Assembly: GCA_963801035.1 (NCBI GenBank)
Contig: CAWDDF010000005.1
Location: 124,001 to 188,000 of the forward strand
Length of the DNA stretch: 64,000 nt
Direction: 5' to 3'
Origin: JACCZX01 sp963801035
Lineage (GTDB): Bacteria > Pseudomonadota > Gammaproteobacteria > Burkholderiales > Burkholderiaceae_F
The notes beneath the pieces are model-generated. The model saw nothing but the letters and a program-made list of their open reading frames with translations. It did no database searches and had not been told where the DNA came from. Below are positions 18,237 through 27,063 of this stretch, in pieces. Each line of letters opens with the position of its first letter. Position 1 is the first letter of the stretch. The position numbers and the translations under genes are program-made.

Positions 18237-18340
18237 TGTCTGCAATTGGCCGAGAGCGGACATCATCGAATTCAGCTATCGGCCAGGAGCCGCCGCGTGC
18301 GCGTGTCCATCGATTTGCTTTGAAGCGGACATTAAGCGGA
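18237..18340. repeat. Dispersed short repeat (TGTCYGCAATTGGCCGA type), copy
   Basis: Begins TGTCTGCAATTGGCCGAG, followed at once by AGCGGACAT, and ends with GAAGCGGACATTAAGCGGA. The head is shared with 17572 (TGTCYGCAATTGGCCGA). The inner GTCTGC/GCGGAC parts are imperfectly complementary, giving a possible hairpin. It lies upstream of the small gene at 18375. Confidence 0.5.
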
Positions 18341-18374
18341 TCCATAATATTGACTTGCGATCGTGGAGAAGGCG

Positions 18375-18566
18375 ATGTCAACGAGCGGAAAAGTGACCGT
18401 CGAGCGCGACGGTAGGACCTATGCGGCCACGTACACCGTGAAAGGCGACATGGTCCATGTGAAGACACATACAGAGACGCGATCGGTTGCCCTTAGCGGT
18501 AACAGCCCCGAGGACATCGCCCGACGCGAGCTCAAAGAGATTGTCGAGGCCGGCCGCCCGCACTGA
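18375..18566 (+). CDS. Small hypothetical protein (63 aa)
   Basis: The ATG at 18375 is preceded by GGAGAAGG at good spacing, so it is preferred over the GTG at 18363. The protein starts MSTSGKVTVERDGRTYAATY, a beta-rich pattern. An acidic C-terminal helix (SPEDIARRELKEIVEAG) follows. I do not recognise a named family. It has no signal peptide or membrane span, and looks like a small soluble alpha/beta protein. Confidence 0.55.
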   Translation: MSTSGKVTVERDGRTYAATYTVKGDMVHVKTHTETRSVALSGNSPEDIARRELKEIVEAGRPH

Positions 18567-18738
18567 TCTGGATCCGCGGATCGCAGCATAGCGAGTGGAT
18601 CGCTACGCAGCGATGTTTGCGCTTGCTTTGCGGATGCCCAGGCGAATTCACTACCACCACCCAAGCCTGCAGGAGTCGGCCAATTGCTGACCTAAGCAAG
18701 CTCAGACAAATCGCTCAAAAGCAGACAAATGATCGCCA

Positions 18739-19689
18739 ATGGGTTTCACAAATTACTTGGTGTGCCGTACCCGAATGCAAGGCGGAGCAATAGGTGCTCT
18801 CACACTCTGGACGACAGCTCGAACAGTTACAGCGTATCTAACCATGCTGCTCGCCGGCTGTGCAACTGCGCCGCCTGCGCCACTTTCGGTTGATGCGCTT
18901 GCTGACGCAATATCACGCCGCCCGGTCGTTCTTCTTGGCGAAGTGCATGACAACGCTGCGCAACACGCCGTGCGGGCCGAGGCCTTGCGACGATTGCTTG
19001 CCAGCGGTGCGCGACCGGCGCTCGCATTCGAACAATTCGATCGCGAGCGTCAACAGGATATAGATGATGCGCGGATCGAAGCCCTGTCGCCGGGTACCGG
19101 GCGAGTAGACCATCTGATCGCGCGAGCCGGTGCCAGCGGTTGGAGCTGGAACTTTTATCGGCCTTACTTGCAACTCGCGATCGACTACGGCCTGCCGATC
19201 GTCGCGGCAAATCTGTCTCGCTCCAATGCAATGCGCGTCGCCCAGCAGGGTTTCGGTGCTGTGTTCGACGTTCAACAGCAGGCAGACCAACCGCTCGAGC
19301 AACTGCCTAGTTGGTTTGTAGCGGAGCATCAGCGCGCGGTCGACATCGGCCACTGCAAGCTAATGCCCAACTCAATGCTGCCTGCACTGGCGCGCGCCCA
19401 GATCGCGCGCGATCTGACGCTGGCAAAAGCCATCCGGCCATACACCGGGCGCGGCGTCGTACTGCTATCCGGCAATGGTCATGTGCGCAACGACATCGGA
19501 GTGCCTTACTTTCTGACTGCGGCGGAGCGAGGGCGTACGGTAACGATCGGATTACTCGAATCGGACGACATAGATGCCGGCAAAATCGCGAGGCACTTCG
19601 ACGTGTTCATGCTGACACCAGCGCAGCCTCGCGCTGATCCGTGCGATGCGTTGCGAAAACGAATGCCGCGTGAAGCACCTTCGAGTTAG
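18739..19689 (+). CDS. ChaN-like (haem-binding) lipoprotein
   Basis: Contains a lipoprotein signal with the lipobox MLLAGCATAPP, followed by the ChaN/DUF399 fold: RPVVLLGEVHDNAAQH near the start, ARPALAFEQFDRERQQDID, GLPIVAANLSRS, and near the end GVVLLSGNGHVRNDIGVP. In Campylobacter ChaN, haem is bound between two monomers; here haem or iron binding is an inference from family. The start is uncertain: ATG at 18739 or 18775, and the latter puts the lipobox at a more typical distance. The gene stands alone. Confidence 0.8.
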   Translation: MGFTNYLVCRTRMQGGAIGALTLWTTARTVTAYLTMLLAGCATAPPAPLSVDALADAISRRPVVLLGEVHDNAAQHAVRAEALRRLLASGARPALAFEQFDRERQQDIDDARIEALSPGTGRVDHLIARAGASGWSWNFYRPYLQLAIDYGLPIVAANLSRSNAMRVAQQGFGAVFDVQQQADQPLEQLPSWFVAEHQRAVDIGHCKLMPNSMLPALARAQIARDLTLAKAIRPYTGRGVVLLSGNGHVRNDIGVPYFLTAAERGRTVTIGLLESDDIDAGKIARHFDVFMLTPAQPRADPCDALRKRMPREAPSS

Positions 19690-20265
19690 TCGCAAAGCGT
19701 CAGAGGTTAGGCTGCCTTCGGCCATAACCAGTCGTTAGTCACTTGCTTCAACTCGCATTTCCCTTCGGCCCGCCACTGTCAAAAGCGTCAACTGCGGTGA
19801 GCCTCCCCAGCCCCCACTCATGATCTCAGTATGGCGTTTTCACATCGTGCGTCACCGCACAGACAGCTACGAGGTCCCGCTACCGTTCGAGGCGATGAAA
19901 GCGCCGCGGGACACGATTTTCTGAGATTGCGCTCGGCCTCTTAGTGTCCGCAAGGGCCAGGATTATTGGATGCTGCTAAGGGACCAGCGGCGGCGAGACG
20001 AACTGTTTTCGGGCTGCATCAGAAGTTCGCAACGCTGCTGCAAAGCTCCGCGAAATCAAGGCGGGCGGCCCCATCAAGTGGCGGATAAAGTGGTGGATTG
20101 AGTTGCACGAAGCCCGAAGAGGCGCGCCGATTAAGGACTCTTGACGACACTCTCTCCGCCAGCACACCATGTCTATGTGACAGTCCCCAGAAGCGTGGAT
20201 AGGACCGGTCAAGCACAAGACGATCGCCGTCGTATCAGAACGAGACAGATGGCCCACGCCAAGTG
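19690..20265. other. Gene-poor region
   Basis: 576 bp with no gene I can support. It contains the second copy of the 22-bp direct repeat (19762-19783) and a 34-codon open frame from the ATG at 19820 that has no recognisable features. A partly palindromic stretch GGTTAGGC...CCATAACC lies just after the ChaN stop (about 19707-19731). Confidence 0.4.
19762..19783 (+). repeat. 22-bp direct repeat, copy 2
   Basis: Identical to 17483-17504 and in the same orientation. The flanks differ between the two copies. Confidence 0.7.
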
Positions 20266-20811
20266 TCATCTCTGGTCGCGGGCGGAACTCAGTGCCTGTG
20301 AAGCGCGCAACCAACCGTCACATGCATTCCGGCCGGGTTGGCGGCGCAATACGTTCAGCATCCATTTGCAGCGTGCGTAAAAGGCGAAGAATCGAAGCAG
20401 CCTCTCACGCTCTGTAGCAGCTAAGGGAGCATCGCTGCACACTAGCTTGTGGTCGGTCATACCGCGATCCATTAGGGCTACTGCTCCCCACGCCTTGACT
20501 CGCAACGACGCGCCGAGTGGCAAGCGCGGTCCGAGCACTACAGCGTCCAGAAGGTCGCCTTCCAGCCCTAAGTATTTTGGTACGGAGCCGTAATTGAAGG
20601 GACACGGCAGCGGTGAGATGAAATCGATGTGGCCGGTGGAGCCCCGTTTAAGAAAAGAGCCCTTCGGAACCTCGATCACCACATCGACTTCGGGAATGTC
20701 GAGCACGGCTCGCTCACAGGCCTTGCGTTCGGATAACGGCGTCAGCCTACGCTGTGCCCCATCGATAACTGTAGGAACGGCGACGGGGCTTGACGTTTCG
20801 CTTTCCGCCAA
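20266..20811 (-). CDS. Inorganic pyrophosphatase-family protein (atypical)
   Basis: Family I inorganic pyrophosphatase fold, which hydrolyses PPi to two phosphates with Mg2+. VVIEVPKGSFLK, then PFNYGSVPKYLGLEGDLLD, and MDRGMTDHKLVC match the substrate and metal loops. By comparison with E. coli Ppa, the DGDPLD-type loop reads EGDLLD, so its first Asp is Glu while the other two Asp remain. Asp and Lys of the TDHK loop are kept. The C-terminal part (LRFFAFYARCKWMLN) differs from standard Ppa. The start is a TTG shortly after an in-frame stop, with no clear ribosome-binding site. A 43-codon ORF ends 12 bp upstream. It is probably a paralogue of the housekeeping enzyme. Confidence 0.75.
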   Translation of the reverse strand: MAESETSSPVAVPTVIDGAQRRLTPLSERKACERAVLDIPEVDVVIEVPKGSFLKRGSTGHIDFISPLPCPFNYGSVPKYLGLEGDLLDAVVLGPRLPLGASLRVKAWGAVALMDRGMTDHKLVCSDAPLAATERERLLRFFAFYARCKWMLNVLRRQPGRNACDGWLRASQALSSARDQR

Positions 20812-20823
20812 CCAATCGGCCCA

Positions 20824-20955
20824 TTAGGGCCGTTTGCTTTTGTGATCCTCCGGCTTTCGAGGGGTCGTTTTGCCGTCGCCGCCCGAAATGTATTTGCGCA
20901 TCAAGCGACCGGTCTTGGCGTCGCGGTAAACCGCCCAAGCTGGGGTGGGGTGCAT
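20824..20955 (-). CDS. 43-residue small protein upstream of the pyrophosphatase
   Basis: The ATG at 20955 encodes 43 residues: MHPTPAWAVYRDAKTGRLMR, then KYISGGDGKTTPRKPEDHK and a basic end. The YRDAKTG(R/Q) motif followed by a basic, Thr-rich tail is found in small conserved proteobacterial proteins of unknown function, as far as I recall. It ends 12 bp before the likely start of the pyrophosphatase-family gene, so the two could be co-transcribed. The call rests on the motif and the codon pattern only. Confidence 0.45.
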   Translation of the reverse strand: MHPTPAWAVYRDAKTGRLMRKYISGGDGKTTPRKPEDHKSKRP

Positions 20956-21125
20956 GGTGTCTGAACCGTGTTAACGATCCACCATCATTTACAAATCCCC
21001 TCGGCTCGAATCGGCGATATGTGCAGGCCATGGGATTCATTCCTTTGCGGGCGAAAACCCGCTGTTTGACGGGCACACGCATTGCCGGTGGGGAGCGACG
21101 CTTTTCACCAACCACGAGGACCACA

Positions 21126-21647
21126 ATGCCTAGCCAGTCATCAAAAGCGGCAACCGCCGAAACCCAAACGGACGCGATCGAGCTGCTATTGGCGGATCAT
21201 CGCAATGTCGAGAAGTTGTTCAAGGAATACGAGAAACTCGTCGAGGACGAGGGAAGCTACAACGAGAAGGAGTCGCTCGCAGCGACGATCTGCGCCGAGC
21301 TGACGGTGCACACGCAGATAGAAGAAGAAATCTTCTATCCCGCCGCACGCGACATCCTCGACGAAGAAGACCTGGTCGACGAAGCGGTGGTCGAGCATGC
21401 GAGCGCCAAGGATCTGATTGCGCAACTGGCCGACATGTCTCCGGACGACGAGCTGTACGACGCAAAGATCAAGGTACTAAGTGAATTGATCGAGCATCAC
21501 GTCGAAGAGGAGGAAGACGAGATGTTTCCGAAATTGAAGAAGGCGCGGCTCGACACCGCCGCTCTTGGCCCGCAAATGGCGGAGCGCAAGCAGGAGCTCG
21601 TCGAGGAGCTTGGCATCGGAATCGAGGCGACCGAAGATCGCGAGTGA
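21126..21647 (+). CDS. Hemerythrin-like HHE-domain protein
   Basis: 173 residues, a four-helix bundle expected to bind a di-iron centre. The metal-ligand pattern is complete: LLLADHRNVEKLFKEYE, HTQIEEEIFYPAAR, VVEHASAKDLIAQL and LIEHHVEEEEDEMFP. The open frame extends further upstream without coding character, so the ATG at 21126 is taken as start. Such stand-alone hemerythrins are proposed to sense or store O2 or protect against nitric oxide and iron stress; which applies here is unknown. It is followed by a hairpin at 21695-21718. Confidence 0.9.
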   Translation: MPSQSSKAATAETQTDAIELLLADHRNVEKLFKEYEKLVEDEGSYNEKESLAATICAELTVHTQIEEEIFYPAARDILDEEDLVDEAVVEHASAKDLIAQLADMSPDDELYDAKIKVLSELIEHHVEEEEDEMFPKLKKARLDTAALGPQMAERKQELVEELGIGIEATEDRE

Positions 21648-21694
21648 AGCAGCGCCGGAATCACGTCACTTAGCGATAAGAAACCGGCGAGCAA

Positions 21695-21718
21695 GCGTTA
21701 GGTAGGGCCGGCTAACGC
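21695..21718. terminator. Hairpin between convergent genes
   Basis: A perfect 7-bp inverted repeat (GCGTTAG / CTAACGC) with a 10-nt loop lies between the hemerythrin stop and the end of the convergent paiB-like gene. There is no T-run, so it is at best a weak or factor-assisted bidirectional terminator. Confidence 0.4.
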
Positions 21719-21737
21719 GCTCAGCAGGGTGGTTTCC

Positions 21738-22376
21738 TCAATCGCCCTGTTTCTGTTGGACCAGACGAGCCATCGACGTGTCGTGGTCGGTTTTACTTTG
21801 CAGTAGCCCGTGAACCACGCCGGCTCGGTCTTCGTGCGGCCGGTTCTGGCTCACTTTCCATTTGCCGGCGAGCTGCACGATCGGCACTTCAATGCCGACG
21901 ATGGCGTTCGTCATCGTATCGACGAAGTCTTCCGGAGCATCGGTGACTTTCCACGGGTCGCTTCGGGGTGCTTCGTGGCGATCAGTCAGTTGCTCAACGA
22001 ACCGGCGCACCCATGCACGGTTATCGATCACGCGCAATGGCCCGCTCGCATGCACGACCGCGTAATTCCACGTGGGCACCACCTTGCCGTGCTCTTTCTT
22101 AGTCGCGTACCAGGAAGGTGAGATATAGGTGTGTGCACCTTGAAAGATGACGAGCGCGTCAACCTGTGGCGAGAAATTTTTCCACGCCGGGTTGGCACGC
22201 GCGAGGTGCCCGCGCAGAGTTCCAAACGGGGCGGGCTCTGGATCTACCTCGAACGGGATGTGATTGGCATCGAGCCCGCCCGAAGTGAGCACGACCAGCG
22301 TGCCGAACGGATGCGCACGAATCAGATCGTGCATCACATCGACGCGTGGTTCAGCAAAGTGGCTGGGCAGGTACAT
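21738..22376 (-). CDS. FMN-binding PaiB-family protein
   Basis: 212 residues of the PaiB family (FMN-binding split-barrel; 'negative transcriptional regulator' by history in Bacillus). The start MYLPSHFAEPRVDVMHDLI and the middle VIFQGAHTYISPSWYATK and VPTWNYAVVHASG are diagnostic. The end PIVQLAGKWKVSQNRP is also typical. It is not next to a PaiA acetyltransferase. It could be an FMN-dependent protein of unknown reaction. It lies downstream of fbpC on the same strand with an 18-bp gap, so may be read through from it. Confidence 0.88.
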   Translation of the reverse strand: MYLPSHFAEPRVDVMHDLIRAHPFGTLVVLTSGGLDANHIPFEVDPEPAPFGTLRGHLARANPAWKNFSPQVDALVIFQGAHTYISPSWYATKKEHGKVVPTWNYAVVHASGPLRVIDNRAWVRRFVEQLTDRHEAPRSDPWKVTDAPEDFVDTMTNAIVGIEVPIVQLAGKWKVSQNRPHEDRAGVVHGLLQSKTDHDTSMARLVQQKQGD

Positions 22377-22394
22377 GGGTCCTTATCGGTGTCA

Positions 22395-23504
22395 TCACTT
22401 TAGCGGAAGTGTCTCCGAACCTTCTACCGGAAAAGTGATCACGTGCTCGGCGTCGAGTCGAATGCCGATCTTTTCGCCGATCGCATGATCATGGTGACTC
22501 GGCACGAGCGCCAGGACTTCGCGCCCGCTACTGAGCCGTAGTGTGTAGACGAAATCGCCGCCGCGAAATGTCTTGCGCACGACCTCCGCTTGCAGCGCGC
22601 TGGCGTCGTCATGCACGACGTCGTCGGGGCGAAGCAACACATCGACGTACGAGCCGCCGTTTAGCGATTCAGCCGACGGCACGGTGTTCAGGGGCCACTT
22701 ACCGCGTAGTTCGCCAAGCTCGATCTCGACGTTCATCGACGTCAATACCTTGGCAGGCAGAAACACGCCTTCGCCGATGAAGTCTGCGACATAGCGGGTG
22801 GCCGGCCGGTGATACAACTCGTACGGCCGATCCCACTGCTCGATGCGGCCGGAATGCATCACACCGACTTTGTCGGCCATCGCAAACGCCTCCTGTTGAT
22901 CGTGCGTCACGAGGATCGCGGTCGTGCTGCTTGCCTTCAGTATCTGGCGCACCTCGGCGCCAAGCCGCGCACGTAAGTCGACGTCGAGACTCGAAAACGG
23001 CTCGTCCATCAGCAGCAGCGACGGCCGCGGCGCCAGCGCACGCGCCAGCGCTACTCGTTGCTGCTGACCACCGGATAGCTCGTGCGGATAGCGTCCGGCG
23101 TGCGCGCCGAGGCCGACCAGGTCGATCATTTCGCGGACGCGCGCCGCGCGTTCGGCAGGTCCGAGCGATCTCAGGCCAAACGCGATGTTGTCCTGAACGC
23201 GAAGGTGCGGAAACAGGGCGTAGTCCTGGAACACCAATCCAATACCACGCCTCTCCGTCGCCGCCGTGAAATGTGGCCCGGAGACCACCACGCCCGCGAT
23301 TTCGATGGTGCCGTCCTCGACGCCGACGAAGCCCGCGATTGCACGCAGCAAAGTGGTCTTGCCGCAGCCCGAGCTGCCCACCACACATCCGATCTCACCT
23401 TTATCGAGCGATAACGAAGCACCGTCAATAACCGGCGCCGAGCTGCCCGGATAGATGACGCGCAATCGCTCGATGAGCAGAAGGGGGCGGTCGGAACTCA
23501 GCAT
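22395..23504 (-). CDS. fbpC: Ferric-iron ABC transporter ATP-binding protein (FbpC type)
   Basis: The ATPase of an Fe3+ importer. Walker A GSSGCGKTT, the signature LSGGQQQRVALARAL and Walker B LLLMDEPFSSLD are present, then the H-loop TILVTHDQQEA. The C-terminal 130 residues form a TOBE-type regulatory domain (DVLLRPDDVVHDD). At 369 residues it matches the FbpC/PotA group. It diverges from the permease gene fbpB, with a Fur-box-like site between them. The binding protein gene is about 28 kb away (53045). Confidence 0.9.
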   Translation of the reverse strand: MLSSDRPLLLIERLRVIYPGSSAPVIDGASLSLDKGEIGCVVGSSGCGKTTLLRAIAGFVGVEDGTIEIAGVVVSGPHFTAATERRGIGLVFQDYALFPHLRVQDNIAFGLRSLGPAERAARVREMIDLVGLGAHAGRYPHELSGGQQQRVALARALAPRPSLLLMDEPFSSLDVDLRARLGAEVRQILKASSTTAILVTHDQQEAFAMADKVGVMHSGRIEQWDRPYELYHRPATRYVADFIGEGVFLPAKVLTSMNVEIELGELRGKWPLNTVPSAESLNGGSYVDVLLRPDDVVHDDASALQAEVVRKTFRGGDFVYTLRLSSGREVLALVPSHHDHAIGEKIGIRLDAEHVITFPVEGSETLPLK

Positions 23505-23526
23505 TTGGCCAGTCTACGGCAGATGC

Positions 23527-23545
23527 AATAATTCTCATTCGCATT
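23527..23545. promoter_or_regulatory. Fur-box-like operator between fbpC and fbpB
   Basis: AATAATTCTCATTCGCATT consists of three imperfect NATNAT-type hexamers and shares the TTCTCATT core with beta-proteobacterial Fur boxes. It lies 23 bp upstream of fbpC and 42 bp upstream of fbpB, so one site could repress both divergent genes when iron is plentiful. Confidence 0.6.
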
Positions 23546-23586
23546 TGGGGAGGTTTCAAGCGTGAGTTCTAGAGCTCTGGGTCGGG

Positions 23587-25287
23587 GTGTCCCCCGACCT
23601 CGGCCGCTTCTCAGGCATTTTGCGCGCCGATCCGGGTCTCGGTCGCGCGCTTTCGCTTGCGATTGTGTGCGTAGCGGTGGTCGCGTTGCCGGTGCTTAGT
23701 GTGCTTGCGAGCTTCTGGCAGACCGCAGAGTCGGCCGATACGCTGCGTCACTTGCTCGCTACGGTGATTCCGTCGGCGCTGGTCGAGACGTCGTTGCTCG
23801 GCTTCGCCGTCATGGTCGGCGTCGTAACCGTGGGCGCGACGACTGCGTGGCTGGTGGCCGCGTGCGACTTCCCGTGGCGTCGGGTTTTCGAGTGGGCGCT
23901 GTTACTGCCGCTCGCGATGCCCGCGTACATCGTGGCCTACGCGTACACCGACTATCTGCAATACGCCGGACCGTTGCAGCAATTCTTGCGAGAAGCTTTC
24001 GGCTGGCAGCGCGCCGACTACTGGTTTCCTGAGATTCGATCACTGACCGGCGCTGCGTTTGTGTTCATTGTGGTGCTGTATCCATACGTCTATCTGCTTG
24101 CGCGCACCGCATTTCTGGCACGTACGGCCGCAATGATGGATGCGGCGCGCAGCCTGGGACAAACATCGTGGCAAACATGGTGGCGCGTGAACCTGCCGCT
24201 CGCGCGTCCTGCCATTGCGGCCGGAGCGCTACTCGCTCTGATGGAGACGATCGCAGATTACGGAGCAGCGTCGTACTTCGGGTTGCAAACTTTTACGACA
24301 TCGATTTATCGCGCGTGGTTCTCGCTGGGGGACCGTCTTGCGGCAAGCCAACTGGCCGCGGTCTTGCTGGTTTTGGTGCTGGTGGTGTTCTATGTCGAGC
24401 ATCGGGCGCGCGGGCGTGCGCGGTTTTTTACACCCACCGCCAGCCAGCGCCCAGCCGAGCGGACGCCTTTGCAGGGGCGCCACAGCGCTGCGGCATTCGC
24501 ACTGTGTGCCGTCCCCGTCTTACTCGGCTTCATCGTGCCGGTGCTGCTGCTCTCGCAGCTGCTCGGACCGGCGTGGCAAACAGTGGACTGGCCTCGCTAC
24601 GCCCGATGGCTGTTCAATACGCTTTCGATCGGCGTTGCTGCAGCGGGCGTCACTCTCGTCGTCGTGCTGTCGCTCGCATATACCGCACGCTCCACTACGC
24701 GCGGCGCACCGAAAACCCTGGTGCAGGGTGCTGTGCGGCTGATGAGCCTTGGGTACGCGGTGCCTGGTGCGGTCATTGCAGTGGGAATCCTGATTCCGCT
24801 CGCAGCCTTTGATAACCGGCTGGATCAGGTGATGCAATCCACACTCGGTGTCGGTACCGGACTGCTGTTGACTGGTTCTGTGTTTGCGCTGCTCTATGGA
24901 TATCTGGTTCGCTACTTCGCGGTCGCGTATCAAACCGTCGAAGCCGGTCTGGCGCGCATCACTCCTGCGATGGACGCCAGCGCACGGAGTCTTGGCAGCA
25001 CGCCATTTGATACCTTCGTCCGCGTTCACCTGCCGGTTTTGCGGCCGTCGGTGCTTGCCGCATGTCTGCTGGTCTTTGTCGACGTGATGAAGGAGCTGCC
25101 CGCAACATTGGTGTTGCGGCCGTTTAACTTCGACACGCTTGCCGTGATTGCGTATCAGATGGCAAGCGACGAGCGGTTAGGTCAGGCGGCGCTGCCCGCG
25201 TTAACGATCGTCGCCGCGGGCGTAGTTCCGGTGACCCTGCTGTCGCGTGCGATCTCCCGTGCATCCGCGGCGAATCGGTCCGCGTAG
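23587..25287 (+). CDS. fbpB: Ferric-iron ABC transporter permease (FbpB type)
   Basis: 566-residue permease with two homologous membrane halves. Each half has the binding-protein-dependent transport EAA-like loop: MDAARSLGQTSWQTWWRVNL in the first and MDASARSLGSTPFDTFVRVH in the second. Roughly twelve membrane segments are visible, beginning LSLAIVCVAVVALPVL. The GTG at 23587 is the likely start. The double-length single-chain permease is typical of the FbpB/SfuB type. It pairs with divergent fbpC and with FbpA at 53 kb. Confidence 0.9.
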   Translation: MSPDLGRFSGILRADPGLGRALSLAIVCVAVVALPVLSVLASFWQTAESADTLRHLLATVIPSALVETSLLGFAVMVGVVTVGATTAWLVAACDFPWRRVFEWALLLPLAMPAYIVAYAYTDYLQYAGPLQQFLREAFGWQRADYWFPEIRSLTGAAFVFIVVLYPYVYLLARTAFLARTAAMMDAARSLGQTSWQTWWRVNLPLARPAIAAGALLALMETIADYGAASYFGLQTFTTSIYRAWFSLGDRLAASQLAAVLLVLVLVVFYVEHRARGRARFFTPTASQRPAERTPLQGRHSAAAFALCAVPVLLGFIVPVLLLSQLLGPAWQTVDWPRYARWLFNTLSIGVAAAGVTLVVVLSLAYTARSTTRGAPKTLVQGAVRLMSLGYAVPGAVIAVGILIPLAAFDNRLDQVMQSTLGVGTGLLLTGSVFALLYGYLVRYFAVAYQTVEAGLARITPAMDASARSLGSTPFDTFVRVHLPVLRPSVLAACLLVFVDVMKELPATLVLRPFNFDTLAVIAYQMASDERLGQAALPALTIVAAGVVPVTLLSRAISRASAANRSA

Positions 25288-25395
25288 ACTGCGCGCGCTC
25301 CGGCGAGGCGAAGGGATTGTGGATGACGTGTTTGCAGCACCGCCGCAATTGGCCGTGCCAACTGACCGCTGCGGCAAGCTGCATCTGATTGCTGC

Positions 25396-26046
25396 ATGAT
25401 CAAGCTACATAGTTACTTTCGCAGCTCTGCGTCGTATCGCGTACGCATTGCTTTGAAACTGAAGGGCCTGGCATACGAGTACGTGCCGGTGCACTTGCTC
25501 AAAGACGGCGGCCAGCAGCTCGCACCTGCGTTTCGCGCGCTGAATCCCGAGTCGCTGGTGCCGGTGCTCGATGACGACGGCGTGATACTGACGCAATCGC
25601 TGGCGATCATCGAGTATTTGGAAGAAACGCGGCCCGAGCCACCGCTATTGCCGCATGACGCCGCCGAGCGCGCCTACGTAAGGAGTATCGCGCTCGCCAT
25701 CGCATGCGAGATTCATCCTCTTAACAATCTGCGCGTGCTGCGCTACCTGGTCAAGACGCTAGGCGTAACCGAAGAGCAGAAGAACGCGTGGTACCGGTAC
25801 TGGGTAGAGCAGGGGCTGGCCTCCATTGAAGCTCGGATGGTCGCCGAGCGCCGCAGCGGCCGCTATGCGCTCGGCGACACGGTGACGCTGGCCGACGTGT
25901 TTATCGTGCCGCAGATTTTCAACGCTCAGCGAATGGATTGCAGCCTGGATGCGTTGCCGACCGTGATGCGGATATTCGATAACTGCATGCAGCTGCCGGC
26001 GTTCGTGGAGGCGCAGCCGGCGGCGCAGCCGGACGCCACTGTCTAG
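25396..26046 (+). CDS. maiA: Maleylacetoacetate isomerase (zeta-class glutathione transferase)
   Basis: 216 residues. The zeta-class motif SSASYRVRIALKLKG near residue 11 carries the catalytic Ser and Cys-free glutathione site typical of MaiA. LNPESLVPVLDDDG and LTQSLAIIEYLEE form the thioredoxin-like half. The C-terminal helical half has YALGDTVTLADVFIVPQIFN. The enzyme isomerises maleylacetoacetate to fumarylacetoacetate in tyrosine/homogentisate breakdown, with glutathione as cofactor. No other homogentisate genes are nearby; the gene stops 4 bp into the convergent mltB. Confidence 0.92.
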   Translation: MIKLHSYFRSSASYRVRIALKLKGLAYEYVPVHLLKDGGQQLAPAFRALNPESLVPVLDDDGVILTQSLAIIEYLEETRPEPPLLPHDAAERAYVRSIALAIACEIHPLNNLRVLRYLVKTLGVTEEQKNAWYRYWVEQGLASIEARMVAERRSGRYALGDTVTLADVFIVPQIFNAQRMDCSLDALPTVMRIFDNCMQLPAFVEAQPAAQPDATV

Positions 26047-27033
26047 CGCTCGAGGGCTTCCGAGACCGCGCGCGACAGATCCACCACTGCACTCGCATAG
26101 AAGTAGCTGCGGTTGTAATGCAGCAATGCGCTGAAGTTGACGGTTCCTACGCGATACAGCCGCTTTGCGTCGCCACCGTCAACAATTGGAAGGTCGATGA
26201 CCAGCACCTGCGCATCGAGCGGCAACGGCAAGTCGCCTTCGACACCTGCAGCCAGCGCATCCGACCATGTGACAGCGGCGTTGATGCCTCTGCCTAGCGC
26301 GTCGACGATCGCTTCGTCGGCGACCACCTCGAACACGATCGGCGTGTCACGCTGCCATCCGTGCGCGGCCAAAAAACTTGCGACGGAACCGATCGCATCG
26401 GCGGGGCTGTTTCCCAAATCAACGCGGCCGTCGCCGTCGAAGTCGACAGCGTGGCGGCGAATCGAGCCCGGCATGAACTGCGGGAGGCCGACAGCGCCCG
26501 CAAACGACCCCTTGATCGTGAGCGGATCTGTTTTCTGTTCGCGCATCAGCAGTAGAAATTCCGTCAGCTGCCTGCCGGTAGTAGTCAGCGCGGCGCAGAT
26601 AGTCGAACGACAGCGTGACCAATGCATCGAGCGTGCGAAAGTTGCCCGTAATGCGCCCGTAGTATGTTTCGACGCCGATAATCGCCGCGATGATTTCGGC
26701 GGGCACGCCGAACTCCCGCTGCGCACGCTCCATCGCCATTTGATGATTGCGCACGAACGCCGCGCCTGCTTGTACACGCGCCTCATCCAGGTAACGGGCG
26801 CGATAGTCGAGCCAGTTACGCTGACCGAAAGCGATCGGGGGCTGCATGTATCGCTCCACCGCGGGCGAGTAACGCGCCTGGCTTAGCCAGCGCTCGACAC
26901 GTTGCCGCTCAAAGCCATGCTGGATGGTCAACTCGTCAATGAACTGCTGAACGTCCGGGCGCTGCGGATAAGGTGCGCGCGTCTCTGACATTGCGGCGGG
27001 CGCCATTGCCATTATCGCCAGCGCCGCGAGCAT
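26043..27033 (-). pseudogene. mltB: Membrane-bound or periplasmic lytic transglycosylase B (MltB), one frameshift
   Basis: A peptidoglycan lytic transglycosylase of GH103 type. The N-terminal part (27033 to about 26570) has a signal peptide (MLAALAIMAMAPAAMSE), IDELTIQHGFERQRVERWLS and the catalytic EIIAAIIGVETYYGRITGN, whose Glu in GVETYYG is the family acid. The frame then changes near 26570-26590 and continues as TEFLLLMREQKTDPL, GSFAGAVGLPQFMPGSIR and VDFDGDGRVDLGNS. All motifs survive, so the break may be a sequence error. Upstream sequence in another frame suggests the true start may be a few codons earlier (MKLGATL). Confidence 0.85.
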
Positions 27034-27063
27034 CAAGCGTCGCGCCGAGCTTCATGTGGGCTT

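Noticed and set aside
17101..19760. Chromosomal integron cassette array
   Set aside because: Some GTTAGGC- and GCCTAAC-like heptamers occur, but there is no integrase, genes are in mixed orientation, and no full attC-type folded site could be laid out.
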